NCBI GenBank assembly: GCA_006226375.1
Contig: SBHC01000079.1
Coordinates: forward strand, 186,001 to 250,000
From: Deltaproteobacteria bacterium
GTDB taxonomy: Bacteria; Myxococcota_C; UBA6777
Direction: 5' to 3'
DNA: 64,000 nt
Part shown: positions 1 through 7,160 of the stretch, one piece after another
How the letters are laid out: the number at the start of each line of letters is the position of its first letter
Position numbering within the stretch: position 1 is the first letter of the stretch
Notes under the pieces: generated by a model
Told to the model about the DNA's origin: nothing
Database searches by the model: none
Seen by the model: only the letters and a program-made list of their open reading frames with translations
Program-made: the position numbers and the translations under genes

Positions 1-926
1 CCTCCGGTGAGAGGATGTCGCATACTTAAGGCGTCACCCAACGAGACAACACCGTCGACTGGCGACGCCATGGGAGCCTGCACAAGACTTTGCATGGTTT
101 GAAAGTGTCCCTGCTCCATCGCCTCCTGAAGAGGTGCATGAAGGGAGGCAGGAAGTTGTGGGCCCACCGTATCTGTTACATAGTGCATCAAGCCCGACTT
201 CTGGCTGAGCTGAAGTTCTTGGGGAACATCAATCAACAGACGAGTACAGTCCGACGCAATCTGGTATCCCAACACCGGAGAAGGATGCACCAAAAACACA
301 TGACCATGGTTCGGATGAGGAAGGACGGCTCCTTTGACTTCCACGCCGATGGATCGCGCGACTTTTTCAGGCTTGCCCGGCACCCCCAACTTTTGAAGAA
401 GCTTACGGCTTCGCCCCCCAGCCATCACTGTTAAGGGAGCTTCCAACTTCAGAGTTTCACCCTCGGAAGACTTGCAAACCACCCCAACCACTCGTTGCTG
501 CTCCAAGACCCAATCGGAGACCACCCCAGAAAACCAGGTGATGTTGGGATGAGACCAGACTTTTTCACGTAGCTTGTGAACAAGACGGTGATGTCGGAAC
601 GATCGCCCCAACACCTTCGAGACCTGACCCGAAGTGTGTGAATGTTCGCATAGGGCAGGATAAGGAAGAACCCTTTGGCGCTCCCCTTCCACCACAGCAA
701 AGCCAAACACAGGCTGAGCGTCGAGCCCTTCCAGGCAGTCTTCCAAGCCCAACGCTTGCAACGATGCCACTCCCCCAGGCTGCAGCAGCTCACCTTTGAT
801 GCTCTCAGGCATGGGATCGACTTTCTCCACAATCCCAACGCGAAAACCCTTCTTCGCCAGGCCTAGCGCGGCAGAACAACCAGCCACCCCCGCTCCCACC
901 ATCACAACGTCTACTTGAATCTCCAT
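1..926 (-). CDS. smo: squalene monooxygenase (squalene epoxidase), 3' end cut by window edge
   Basis: FAD-dependent enzyme that oxidises squalene to 2,3-oxidosqualene, the first oxygen-requiring step of sterol synthesis. The frame opens with ATG at 926 and is uninterrupted to base 1 (about 308 residues visible). The N-terminus carries a Rossmann FAD motif (VGAGVAGCSAALGLAKKG, residues 10-27). Then follow the epoxidase signature GELLQPGG near residue 45 and LEDCLEGLDAQPVFGF near residues 58-73. APLTVMAGG follows at mid-protein and GDALSMRHPLTG at the visible end; the last matches the GD...MRHPLTGGGM block of eukaryotic squalene epoxidases. It is divergent from the oxidosqualene cyclase across a 448-bp gap. 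The C-terminal roughly 100 residues, normally a hydrophobic membrane-associated part, lie outside the window. The main alternative, a generic FAD monooxygenase, is unlikely given these motifs and the neighbours. Confidence 0.93.
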   Translation of the reverse strand, partial: MEIQVDVVMVGAGVAGCSAALGLAKKGFRVGIVEKVDPMPESIKGELLQPGGVASLQALGLEDCLEGLDAQPVFGFAVVEGERQRVLPYPALCEHSHTSGQVSKVLGRSFRHHRLVHKLREKVWSHPNITWFSGVVSDWVLEQQRVVGVVCKSSEGETLKLEAPLTVMAGGRSRKLLQKLGVPGKPEKVARSIGVEVKGAVLPHPNHGHVFLVHPSPVLGYQIASDCTRLLIDVPQELQLSQKSGLMHYVTDTVGPQLPASLHAPLQEAMEQGHFQTMQSLVQAPMASPVDGVVSLGDALSMRHPLTG

Positions 927-1374
927 GCCTCTTGGACTCCTCTTTGAACAACATTCCAAGGTCCAATCCCAAAGCACAGCAAAATTCAGGCCCGATTGCT
1001 CAACTCTCACATTCTCATGAATCCAAAACCAACTCCGGAAGAGCCTCATCCAGAAGCAGAGAAGTTACGACCCCCTACAAAAGGGAGAAACAGGTTCTAA
1101 ACCATGTTATATAGGATGTTTTAGAAGTCGTTTCACGGAGTTAAGTGTAGTTTAATTTCATAATGTTGTGAAAACATCACACATTCATTTCGATACAGAT
1201 CTGAGGCAACTGTATCAAATCGCTGTTCTTGCCCTTGAATCTCCAGGAAGGGCTTTCGTTGGTCTGGGTTTTGCTTGGAGAACAAGTTGCAAGATCCAGG
1301 GCGTATGTGCCCATGGTACCGACTAAAAAGTGAAACGTGTTGCGCTTCAGGCTCACGTGTTTCCAAGGAAGAAA
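927..1374. promoter_or_regulatory. divergent intergenic region between squalene monooxygenase and oxidosqualene cyclase
   Basis: This 448-bp gap separates two divergent sterol genes and must hold both promoters. At 1167-1181 lies a perfect interrupted dyad, TGTGA-AAACA-TCACA, whose half-sites match those of CRP/FNR-family regulators, although CRP sites usually have a 6-bp spacer and this one has 5. The stretch 1105-1165 is AT-rich. No convincing gene was seen. Assigning a regulator to the dyad is inference. Confidence 0.4.
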
Positions 1375-3417
1375 ATGAGCATGCGTGAACGCACACAAGA
1401 AGCATCATTGCCAACCCCATCGTTGCCGGAGTGGGAAGAAACAGCACAAAGCGAAGAGCGAGAAGGAGACGAGTTCTCACAATCGATACAACGAGCTTTG
1501 GATGTTTTGGCAGAGACACAGGCCGAAGATGGCAGCTGGCGAGGCGACTACGGAGGTCCTCTCTTCCTTCTTCCGATGTATGTGGCAACCCATTGGCTGA
1601 CAGGGGAGCCGCTGCCGGAATCCACTCGCCAAGGAATGCTTCAATACATTCAGTCTGTACAAAACGAGGATGGGGGTTGGGGGCTGGACGAAGTCTCATC
1701 AAGCCTCGTCTTTACAACGTCCATCAACTACGTGGCGCTTCGGTTCTTGGGCGCCTCGGCAGACGAGGACGCAGCCGTACGCGCAAGAGCCTGGCTCCAT
1801 CAACACGGTGGTCCCGTGGGTTCAGCGTCTTGGGGCAAGCTCCTCCTAGCGGTCCTCAACCTCTACGATTACGAGGGAGTGGACCCGGTACAACCCGAGC
1901 TGTGGTTGTTGCCCAAGTTTCTCCCCTTCCATCCCACACGACTCTGGTGCCACGCGCGGATGGTCTACCTGCCGATGTCGTATCTCTATGGTATGCGAGC
2001 AACACAGCCCCTCTCTCCCCTCGTGGAAGAGCTTCGCGCCGAGTTGTACCCTCAGCCCTACGACACCATCCAGTGGAGTTCCTGCAGAGGCAAGGTCGCT
2101 TCGACGGACGCAACGTACCCTCGCTCCGGCTTAATTCGGATGGCTCACAAGGTCATGTCGGGCTACGAAGCCATTCGACGAAAGTCCTGGAGAGAGCGCT
2201 CTCTAGCCCTCACGCTGGAGCATATCCGGTACGAAGACGAGCAAACCCACTACATCTGCATTGGACCTGTGAACAAGGTGCTGAACACCTGGGTCTGGCA
2301 CTTTGCCAACCCTGAGGGACCTGAACTTCAGGCCCACCTCAAAGCTCTCCCTTTGTACCAGTGGGAGACCCCCAACGGCATCAAGATGCAAGGGTACAAC
2401 TCCAGCCAACTTTGGGACACAACGTTTGCAGTCCAAGCCATGCTGACAGCGCAAGGACACCAAAGTCACCCCAACACCTACAAGCAAGCGATGGACTTCA
2501 TCGACAACAACCAGGTGCTGGAAGACCCACCCGAAGCGGAAACGTATGCACGTCACGAAGCCAACGGCGGCTGGCCGTTTTCAACGCTGGACCACGGCTG
2601 GCCGATCTCCGACTGCACCGCCGAAGGTGCCAAAACAGTGATGACCGCCGAAGATCACACAGGAGAGGCGCTTGAACCTGCTCGACTGAGAGCGTCCATC
2701 AAATGGATTTTGGGCATGCAAAACAAGGACGGCGGCTGGGCCACGTACGAGCCCACACGCGGTCCGAACTGGTTGGAGCTGCTCAATCCTTCCGATGTGT
2801 TCGGAAACATCATGATCGACTACTCCCACGTGGAGTGTTCCTCTGCGTGCATCCAGGCGCTCGTTCAATACAAGGACAGGGCCCCCGAGTCCCTGCAGAA
2901 GCCCATCGAGCGAGCCATCCAACGAGGCGTACACTTTCTCTCCCAAGTCCAACGCAACGACGGCGCATGGCTCGGAGGCTGGGGCGTTTGCTTCACCTAC
3001 GGAACCTGGTTTGGCGTGTGGGGGCTGCTCGCAGCGGGCGTCCCCGCAACAGACAAACGGATCCAACAGGCCTGTGAGTTTTTGGTGTCACACCAACGCA
3101 AAGACGGCGGCTGGAGTGAGTCAACAGAGAGCTGTCACACCGGTCACTACACCGAAACCGACGAGAGCCAACCGATCCGAACCGCGTGGGCGCTGATGGC
3201 GCTGATCGCTGCCGGATGGAAGGAAGACAACGCCATCCAACAAGGCCTACACTACCTGCGCCACACACAACAAGAAGACGGCACCTGGCCCGAGGAACAC
3301 ATCGCCGGGATCTTCAACCAGACCTGCGCCATTCACTACGACAACTACGGCAAGATCTTCCCACTTTGGGCGCTCGCGCTCGCTCAACAAAAGACGCAGA
3401 CGCAAGGCTTTCACTGA
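1375..3417 (+). CDS. osc: oxidosqualene cyclase, cycloartenol-synthase-like
   Basis: Cyclises 2,3-oxidosqualene to a protosterol. It has the DCTAE catalytic motif of oxidosqualene cyclases (Asp413) rather than the DxDD motif of squalene-hopene cyclases. It also has WCHARMVYLPMSYLYG, DYSHVECSSA (the Cys that hydrogen-bonds the catalytic Asp) and several QW repeats (such as QNEDGGWG, QNKDGGWA and QRKDGGWSES). The product-determining positions read Tyr341 (MQGYNSSQLWD), His407 (DHGWP) and Ile411 (PISDC). These correspond to Tyr410/His477/Ile481 of Arabidopsis cycloartenol synthase; lanosterol synthases carry Thr/Cys/Val there. The start chosen is ATG 1375 with an AAGGAA box just upstream; a GTG at 1330 would add 15 residues. 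The length of 680 aa is slightly short but normal for bacterial members. It is divergent from squalene monooxygenase. Confidence 0.95.
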   Translation: MSMRERTQEASLPTPSLPEWEETAQSEEREGDEFSQSIQRALDVLAETQAEDGSWRGDYGGPLFLLPMYVATHWLTGEPLPESTRQGMLQYIQSVQNEDGGWGLDEVSSSLVFTTSINYVALRFLGASADEDAAVRARAWLHQHGGPVGSASWGKLLLAVLNLYDYEGVDPVQPELWLLPKFLPFHPTRLWCHARMVYLPMSYLYGMRATQPLSPLVEELRAELYPQPYDTIQWSSCRGKVASTDATYPRSGLIRMAHKVMSGYEAIRRKSWRERSLALTLEHIRYEDEQTHYICIGPVNKVLNTWVWHFANPEGPELQAHLKALPLYQWETPNGIKMQGYNSSQLWDTTFAVQAMLTAQGHQSHPNTYKQAMDFIDNNQVLEDPPEAETYARHEANGGWPFSTLDHGWPISDCTAEGAKTVMTAEDHTGEALEPARLRASIKWILGMQNKDGGWATYEPTRGPNWLELLNPSDVFGNIMIDYSHVECSSACIQALVQYKDRAPESLQKPIERAIQRGVHFLSQVQRNDGAWLGGWGVCFTYGTWFGVWGLLAAGVPATDKRIQQACEFLVSHQRKDGGWSESTESCHTGHYTETDESQPIRTAWALMALIAAGWKEDNAIQQGLHYLRHTQQEDGTWPEEHIAGIFNQTCAIHYDNYGKIFPLWALALAQQKTQTQGFH

Positions 3418-3581
3418 CAAAAAAGAACACAGAAACCGCAACCCTTATCACCCTACTACGTACAGGTTTTTTCGAAAGCCAGACAGGAGGTAATTCACTC
3501 CCTTCACAAGCAACGTGGTGTTGAGCCAACAAGAAAAGCACCTCGCGATCGACAACAGATAGAAGAAGGGTTGTCCCTAGT

Positions 3582-3650
3582 TTGACGCTCAAGGTTGAGG
3601 ATGATACTCATCAAAGAAAGGAATGAAACCCCATCGCTGCCAAGCGATGG
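3582..3650 (+). promoter_or_regulatory. putative promoter and palindromic operator ahead of the GbsR-like gene
   Basis: A TTGACG hexamer (3582-3587) is followed 15 bp later by GATACT (3603-3608), a weak sigma70-like pair. Downstream lies CCATCGCTGCCAAGCGATGG (3631-3650), a perfect 8-bp inverted repeat around a 4-base loop, ending 39 bp before the regulator's ATG. No T-run follows, so a terminator for the cyclase gene is less likely than an operator or a leader hairpin. MarR/GbsR-type proteins often bind such dyads in their own promoters; autoregulation here is inference. Confidence 0.4.
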
Positions 3651-3689
3651 CCACCCGCGACTTTCAGAAGAGACATCGGATATCTTTGG

Positions 3690-4448
3690 ATGAGCGTTTC
3701 TCCCAAGGACAACCCGGAGCTGGCTTCACCTTATGCGAAGGATGAATCGCAGCCTCCTCATGATGAAGAAAGCAACCCACAAGGGACCCATGCATCTTTC
3801 GATGAACACTCTGCTTCCAGCTCCTCACAAGAGGAGGACGATGCAGAGCCTCTGCTGCAAGATCCATTTCTGTCCTCTTTGCAGGGTGCCTCTGCTGACT
3901 TCTTTGAGGCCTTTGGATTCAAAGCCAACCTTGGACGCATTTGGGTGACCCTGTTCTACAGCCTGCGACCGCTCACACAGCGGGAGCTGATCCGGATTCT
4001 TCAGTTGTCGGCAGGCATGGTGTCACAAGGGCTCAATGAATTGATTCGCCTGGGTGTTGTGCACACGCTTCCGAAAAAGCACAAGCGTGAGACCCAGTAT
4101 GTCGCCGAGCGAAACCTGGCAAAAGCCGCGTCCCTGATCCTGGGACAACGTGAATCCCAAACCATCGCCCGGCTGCTGGAGCGCATCGAAGCCATTCAAT
4201 TTGAGATGACGATCCAAAGCTCTCAGTCTCCTGCCCTGGAAAAGAGGTTGCAGAGCCTGGAAGAGTTGATCGCCATCCTTCAATTGGCGCAGGCCATCGT
4301 CGCTTTGTTCGGCACGTTTTCTCGGTATTCGTACCACGCCATGAGGCTGGGCGTTCGCGCGCTCAAACATCTTCGGATGATCGATCTGCCCCAATGGCTG
4401 GGAAACACCGTCAAAACCCCCGAAGCACCAACCAACGAAACTGACTAA
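3690..4448 (+). CDS. GbsR/MarR-family winged-helix transcriptional regulator
   Basis: 252 aa. The first 60 or so residues are acidic, Ser/Glu-rich and low in complexity. Residues 65-150 form a winged helix of the GbsR type: FFEAFGFKANLGRIWVTLF, then RPLTQRELIRIL, then a recognition region LSAGMVSQGLNELIRLGVV and a basic wing (PKKHKRETQYV). The C-terminal half is predicted helical (ERIEAIQFEM, ALEKRLQSLEELIAIL) and probably dimerises. It sits between the cyclase and squalene synthase genes on the same strand, so control of sterol genes is plausible but unproven; known GbsR proteins regulate choline/glycine-betaine genes. A 20-bp palindrome lies just upstream. Confidence 0.75.
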   Translation: MSVSPKDNPELASPYAKDESQPPHDEESNPQGTHASFDEHSASSSSQEEDDAEPLLQDPFLSSLQGASADFFEAFGFKANLGRIWVTLFYSLRPLTQRELIRILQLSAGMVSQGLNELIRLGVVHTLPKKHKRETQYVAERNLAKAASLILGQRESQTIARLLERIEAIQFEMTIQSSQSPALEKRLQSLEELIAILQLAQAIVALFGTFSRYSYHAMRLGVRALKHLRMIDLPQWLGNTVKTPEAPTNETD

Positions 4449-4573
4449 CAATAGCTGGCCGCCACAACCAGCGCACACTCTAGAACGCCGTCACCAACCA
4501 AGGCGACTGAACCTGTGCGTGTGGTAGCCAACCTGTTCTTACAATCTGCCCGAAAGCAGGAAGCTTCGGGCCA

Positions 4574-5641
4574 ATGGGGTCGTTTATTATGGGTAGTCCA
4601 CACGAGCAGAATCTCCTCGAAACTTACGTTCCACAAGCTTTGTCCAAGGTGTCACGCTCGTTTGCGTTGGTCATTCCTTCGCTGGAAAAGCCGCTCGACC
4701 ATATCGTGGGTCTGGCGTATCTGATTTGCCGGGTCTGCGACAACATCGAAGATTGCATCAAGCCCCTCGCCTGGAAGCAAGAACGTTGGGAAGAGTTCTC
4801 CCAGCTTATGACCCAACCGACCCAAGCTCCCACCATTTTGCGAGAGTGGGGAAAATACGAGTGGCCCGGACTTACCCCCGCAGAGCAGGAGCTGATGGGT
4901 CATCCAGGTGAACCCCTCTGGGATATGTTCGCTGCTCTCTCCGAACAAACACGCGAAAGCATTGGACGCTGGGTCTCCGAAATGGCCGAAGGGATGGCAT
5001 GGATGCTGTCAGACCGTGCCCCCATCCAAACCCACCATGGTATCGCAGTCCTCCGAGACCGCGCGGCTTACGACAACTATTGTTACTACGTTGCTGGAAC
5101 CGTGGGTCACCTCTGCACGGCCCTCACCGCAGAGTTCTACGGTTGGGACAAAAGCACCACTATCACCTTGGAGCAGCACGCCACAGCCTTTGGCCGGGCC
5201 TTGCAAAAGACCAACATTCTGAAAGACTTCGCCAAAGACCTCCAGCGCGAAGTTAGCTACATCCCCGCAGAATGGCTCGCTCGCGAAGACTACCAACCTC
5301 TCCAATACAAAGGTGCCAAGCCAGCTTGGGCCAAGCTTGTGATTGAAAACATCATGCACGAGTTGGCGCAGTCGATGGACTACATCCACACCTTGCCACT
5401 CTCTGCAGAAGGCTACCGACGTTTCTGCTTGCGAGCCGTACTCCCTGCGTACGAAACAATGCTCCACGCTGCCACTTTTGTCGACACACTCTTCACCCAA
5501 GAACACAACTGCAAGATCAGCAAAGATGCAATGATTCGTTGCCTGGAACAAACAGAAGTGGTGGTCCAAGACAACGAAGCCCTACGAGCTACCCAGACCA
5601 ACTACGAAAAAACCATCTCCCACCTGCTCCAACAAGCCTAA
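4574..5641 (+). CDS. sqs: squalene synthase (farnesyl-diphosphate farnesyltransferase)
   Basis: 355 aa, all-alpha trans-isoprenyl diphosphate synthase of the squalene/phytoene synthase family. It condenses two farnesyl diphosphates to presqualene diphosphate and then squalene. It shows SRSFALVIPSLEKPLDHIVG near residues 28-47. The first Asp-rich motif is CDNIED (about residues 57-62, equivalent to DTVED). The second region is LQKTNILKDFAKDL (about residues 217-230), which follows the LQKTNIIRDYLED block of eukaryotic squalene synthases rather than bacterial HpnC/HpnD. The NADPH-reducing step seems to be part of this protein, as no HpnE-like gene is adjacent. No C-terminal membrane anchor is evident. 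A second in-frame ATG lies at 4589. Confidence 0.9.
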   Translation: MGSFIMGSPHEQNLLETYVPQALSKVSRSFALVIPSLEKPLDHIVGLAYLICRVCDNIEDCIKPLAWKQERWEEFSQLMTQPTQAPTILREWGKYEWPGLTPAEQELMGHPGEPLWDMFAALSEQTRESIGRWVSEMAEGMAWMLSDRAPIQTHHGIAVLRDRAAYDNYCYYVAGTVGHLCTALTAEFYGWDKSTTITLEQHATAFGRALQKTNILKDFAKDLQREVSYIPAEWLAREDYQPLQYKGAKPAWAKLVIENIMHELAQSMDYIHTLPLSAEGYRRFCLRAVLPAYETMLHAATFVDTLFTQEHNCKISKDAMIRCLEQTEVVVQDNEALRATQTNYEKTISHLLQQA

Positions 5642-5951
5642 GAACCCCCCACAATCGTCCTCACATTTGGTAACGACGCAGGGCAATCATTCCGCAACCC
5701 ATAAAGAGTTAGGCAAGGGAAAAGTACCCACATGCGTGGGCACTCCATCATTGCAATCGATGATACTGTAACATGGGATATCCTTATCTTTGCAATCTGC
5801 GGAGACTTCAACATACCAAAGAACCAACGGCCTGCTCCCACACCTTCGCCCAACCTCACCATAGGCTTGTTCTATGTCCTGTGGTACAATCACGCCCTAT
5901 CTGTAAGAGCCCGTTTGGGTAGAGAGCAACACTGACAACAAGTATGCAGAG
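5642..5951. other. 310-bp intergenic region with a motif shared with 32195-32214
   Basis: No convincing gene. A 67-codon frame from 5732 has no family resemblance and no leader-peptide double-Gly site. The notable element is TAGGCAAGGGAAAAGTACCC at 5710-5729, repeated with one mismatch at 32195-32214 in another long intergenic region. Here it runs into a hairpin, CCCAC-ATGC-GTGGG, at 5727-5740. Confidence 0.5.
5710..5729 (+). repeat. copy 1 of a 20-bp intergenic motif
   Basis: TAGGCAA(G)GGAAAAGTACCC. The only other copy noticed is at 32195-32214, with T in place of the bracketed G. Both copies lie on the + strand, 209-242 bp before the next + strand gene, and each is followed by a GGG-containing stretch able to pair with the terminal CCC. 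Confidence 0.5.
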
Positions 5952-7160
5952 GTGTATGGGGTGTCCATCGCATTTTCTCGGTCTCTTCGTTCGATGCAAT
6001 CGGATCATCCCGGTCGGTGGATCCGGTGGTTGGTTGGGGCTTTGGTTCTCGGCGGAGTTTGGGGCATTTGGTTTGTAGGTTCGAGGGTGAAGGTTGTCGC
6101 CGTGACACCCGCCGCCAAGCTGGACGTGATTCGCTCCACGTATCCGCTGGAGACTTCGGTCGACGGTCGCGTCATCGTGTCGCACCTCAGGCTAGGACGA
6201 AAGGTCAAAGCTGGTGAAGTGTTGGTGCTTTTGGATGACACCAAGGCCAAGCTCCTCCTTCAGGAAGCCGAAACCCAGCAACAAGCAACAGCCCAACGAC
6301 TGGCGGCGTTGCAAGCTCAGATTCGAGCCGAAAAAGTGGCCCTCTACCGAGAGAAGCTGTCTGCCCAAAACGCTGTGCAGGAGTCGAAGCTACAAGTGAA
6401 GGCAGCGGACCTATCCGCACGACTGGCAGCAGAACAAAAGCGTCGAGACCAACGACTGTTCCGCAAAGGCCATCTGGCGAAAGCCACCTACCAACAATCC
6501 AGGACCAACGCCCAACGCACACGCGCTCTCGCAGGAGCGATGAGGCTTAAGTTTCGTGGATTGGCCTTGCAGCAACGGGAGAAAGAGAGCCGCTACAGGG
6601 CTCGCCTTGCCCAACTCCAGAGGGAAGTGGCTGCATTGAAGGGTCAAGAAGCTATCCAAGTGGCGACCTGCAAGCGACTGAAACACGAGCTTCAAGATTA
6701 CAAGATTGTCGCACCCAGCGGAGGGCACCTCGGCAGCGTCGTCGAACTGCCCAAAGGAACGTGGGTGACCAAGGGCAAGAAGATTGGAACTCTCATCGCA
6801 CGAGGAAATGTCAAAGTCATCGCTTCGTTTGCACCAGCCGATGCGCTGGGTAAGGTCAAGCAAGGACAGCTTGGGCAGCTCCGCCTGAACGGATTCCCAT
6901 GGGTGCAGTACGGTAGCATCCAAGCCAAGGTCCATCATGTAGCCAGCGTCCCCGACCAAGGCAGGATCCGGGTGGAGCTGAATGTACTCAACGCCAAAAG
7001 CACCAAGATGCCGCTGAAGCACGGAATGCCCGGCGCGTTGGAGATTGAATTGGAGCGAGTGTCTCCAGCCACCTTGCTGCTTCGCGCTGTCGGGAAATGG
7101 CTCACCTCACGACCGTCGCAGCCCGCACCTTCGGCAGACAAGACGGACTCTCCTTCATGA
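5952..7160 (+). CDS. HlyD-family membrane fusion protein of an ABC exporter
   Basis: 402 aa. A short N-terminus precedes one membrane helix (WLVGALVLGGVWGIWFVG, about residues 26-43). A split biotinyl-lipoyl-like hairpin follows (TSVDGRVIVSHLRLGRKVKAG, then VLLDDTKAKLLLQEAE). A long Gln/Ala/Arg/Lys coiled coil covers about residues 90-240. The second lipoyl half is IVAPSGGHLGSVVELPKGTW, followed by a beta-barrel domain. This is the periplasmic adaptor that links the two downstream ABC proteins to an outer-membrane channel. Its TGA stop overlaps the ATG of the next gene (ATGA, 7157-7160), indicating translational coupling. The start is uncertain: GTG 5952, GTG 5961 (better spaced from an AGAGG box) and ATG 5994 are all in frame. 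Confidence 0.85.
   Translation: MYGVSIAFSRSLRSMQSDHPGRWIRWLVGALVLGGVWGIWFVGSRVKVVAVTPAAKLDVIRSTYPLETSVDGRVIVSHLRLGRKVKAGEVLVLLDDTKAKLLLQEAETQQQATAQRLAALQAQIRAEKVALYREKLSAQNAVQESKLQVKAADLSARLAAEQKRRDQRLFRKGHLAKATYQQSRTNAQRTRALAGAMRLKFRGLALQQREKESRYRARLAQLQREVAALKGQEAIQVATCKRLKHELQDYKIVAPSGGHLGSVVELPKGTWVTKGKKIGTLIARGNVKVIASFAPADALGKVKQGQLGQLRLNGFPWVQYGSIQAKVHHVASVPDQGRIRVELNVLNAKSTKMPLKHGMPGALEIELERVSPATLLLRAVGKWLTSRPSQPAPSADKTDSPS

Noticed and set aside
449-838. 129-codon minus-strand frame near the left edge
   Set aside because: Out of frame with the squalene monooxygenase, whose own frame is continuous from 926 to base 1 with strong family motifs.
3631-3650. Hairpin as intrinsic terminator of the cyclase gene
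   Set aside because: No T-run follows and it lies 214 bp after the stop, close to the next ATG.
5732-5935. 67-codon frame upstream of the exporter considered as its peptide cargo
   Set aside because: No double-Gly or NHLP/Nif11-like leader, no ribosome-binding site, and it spans the shared intergenic motif region; random opening is likelier.
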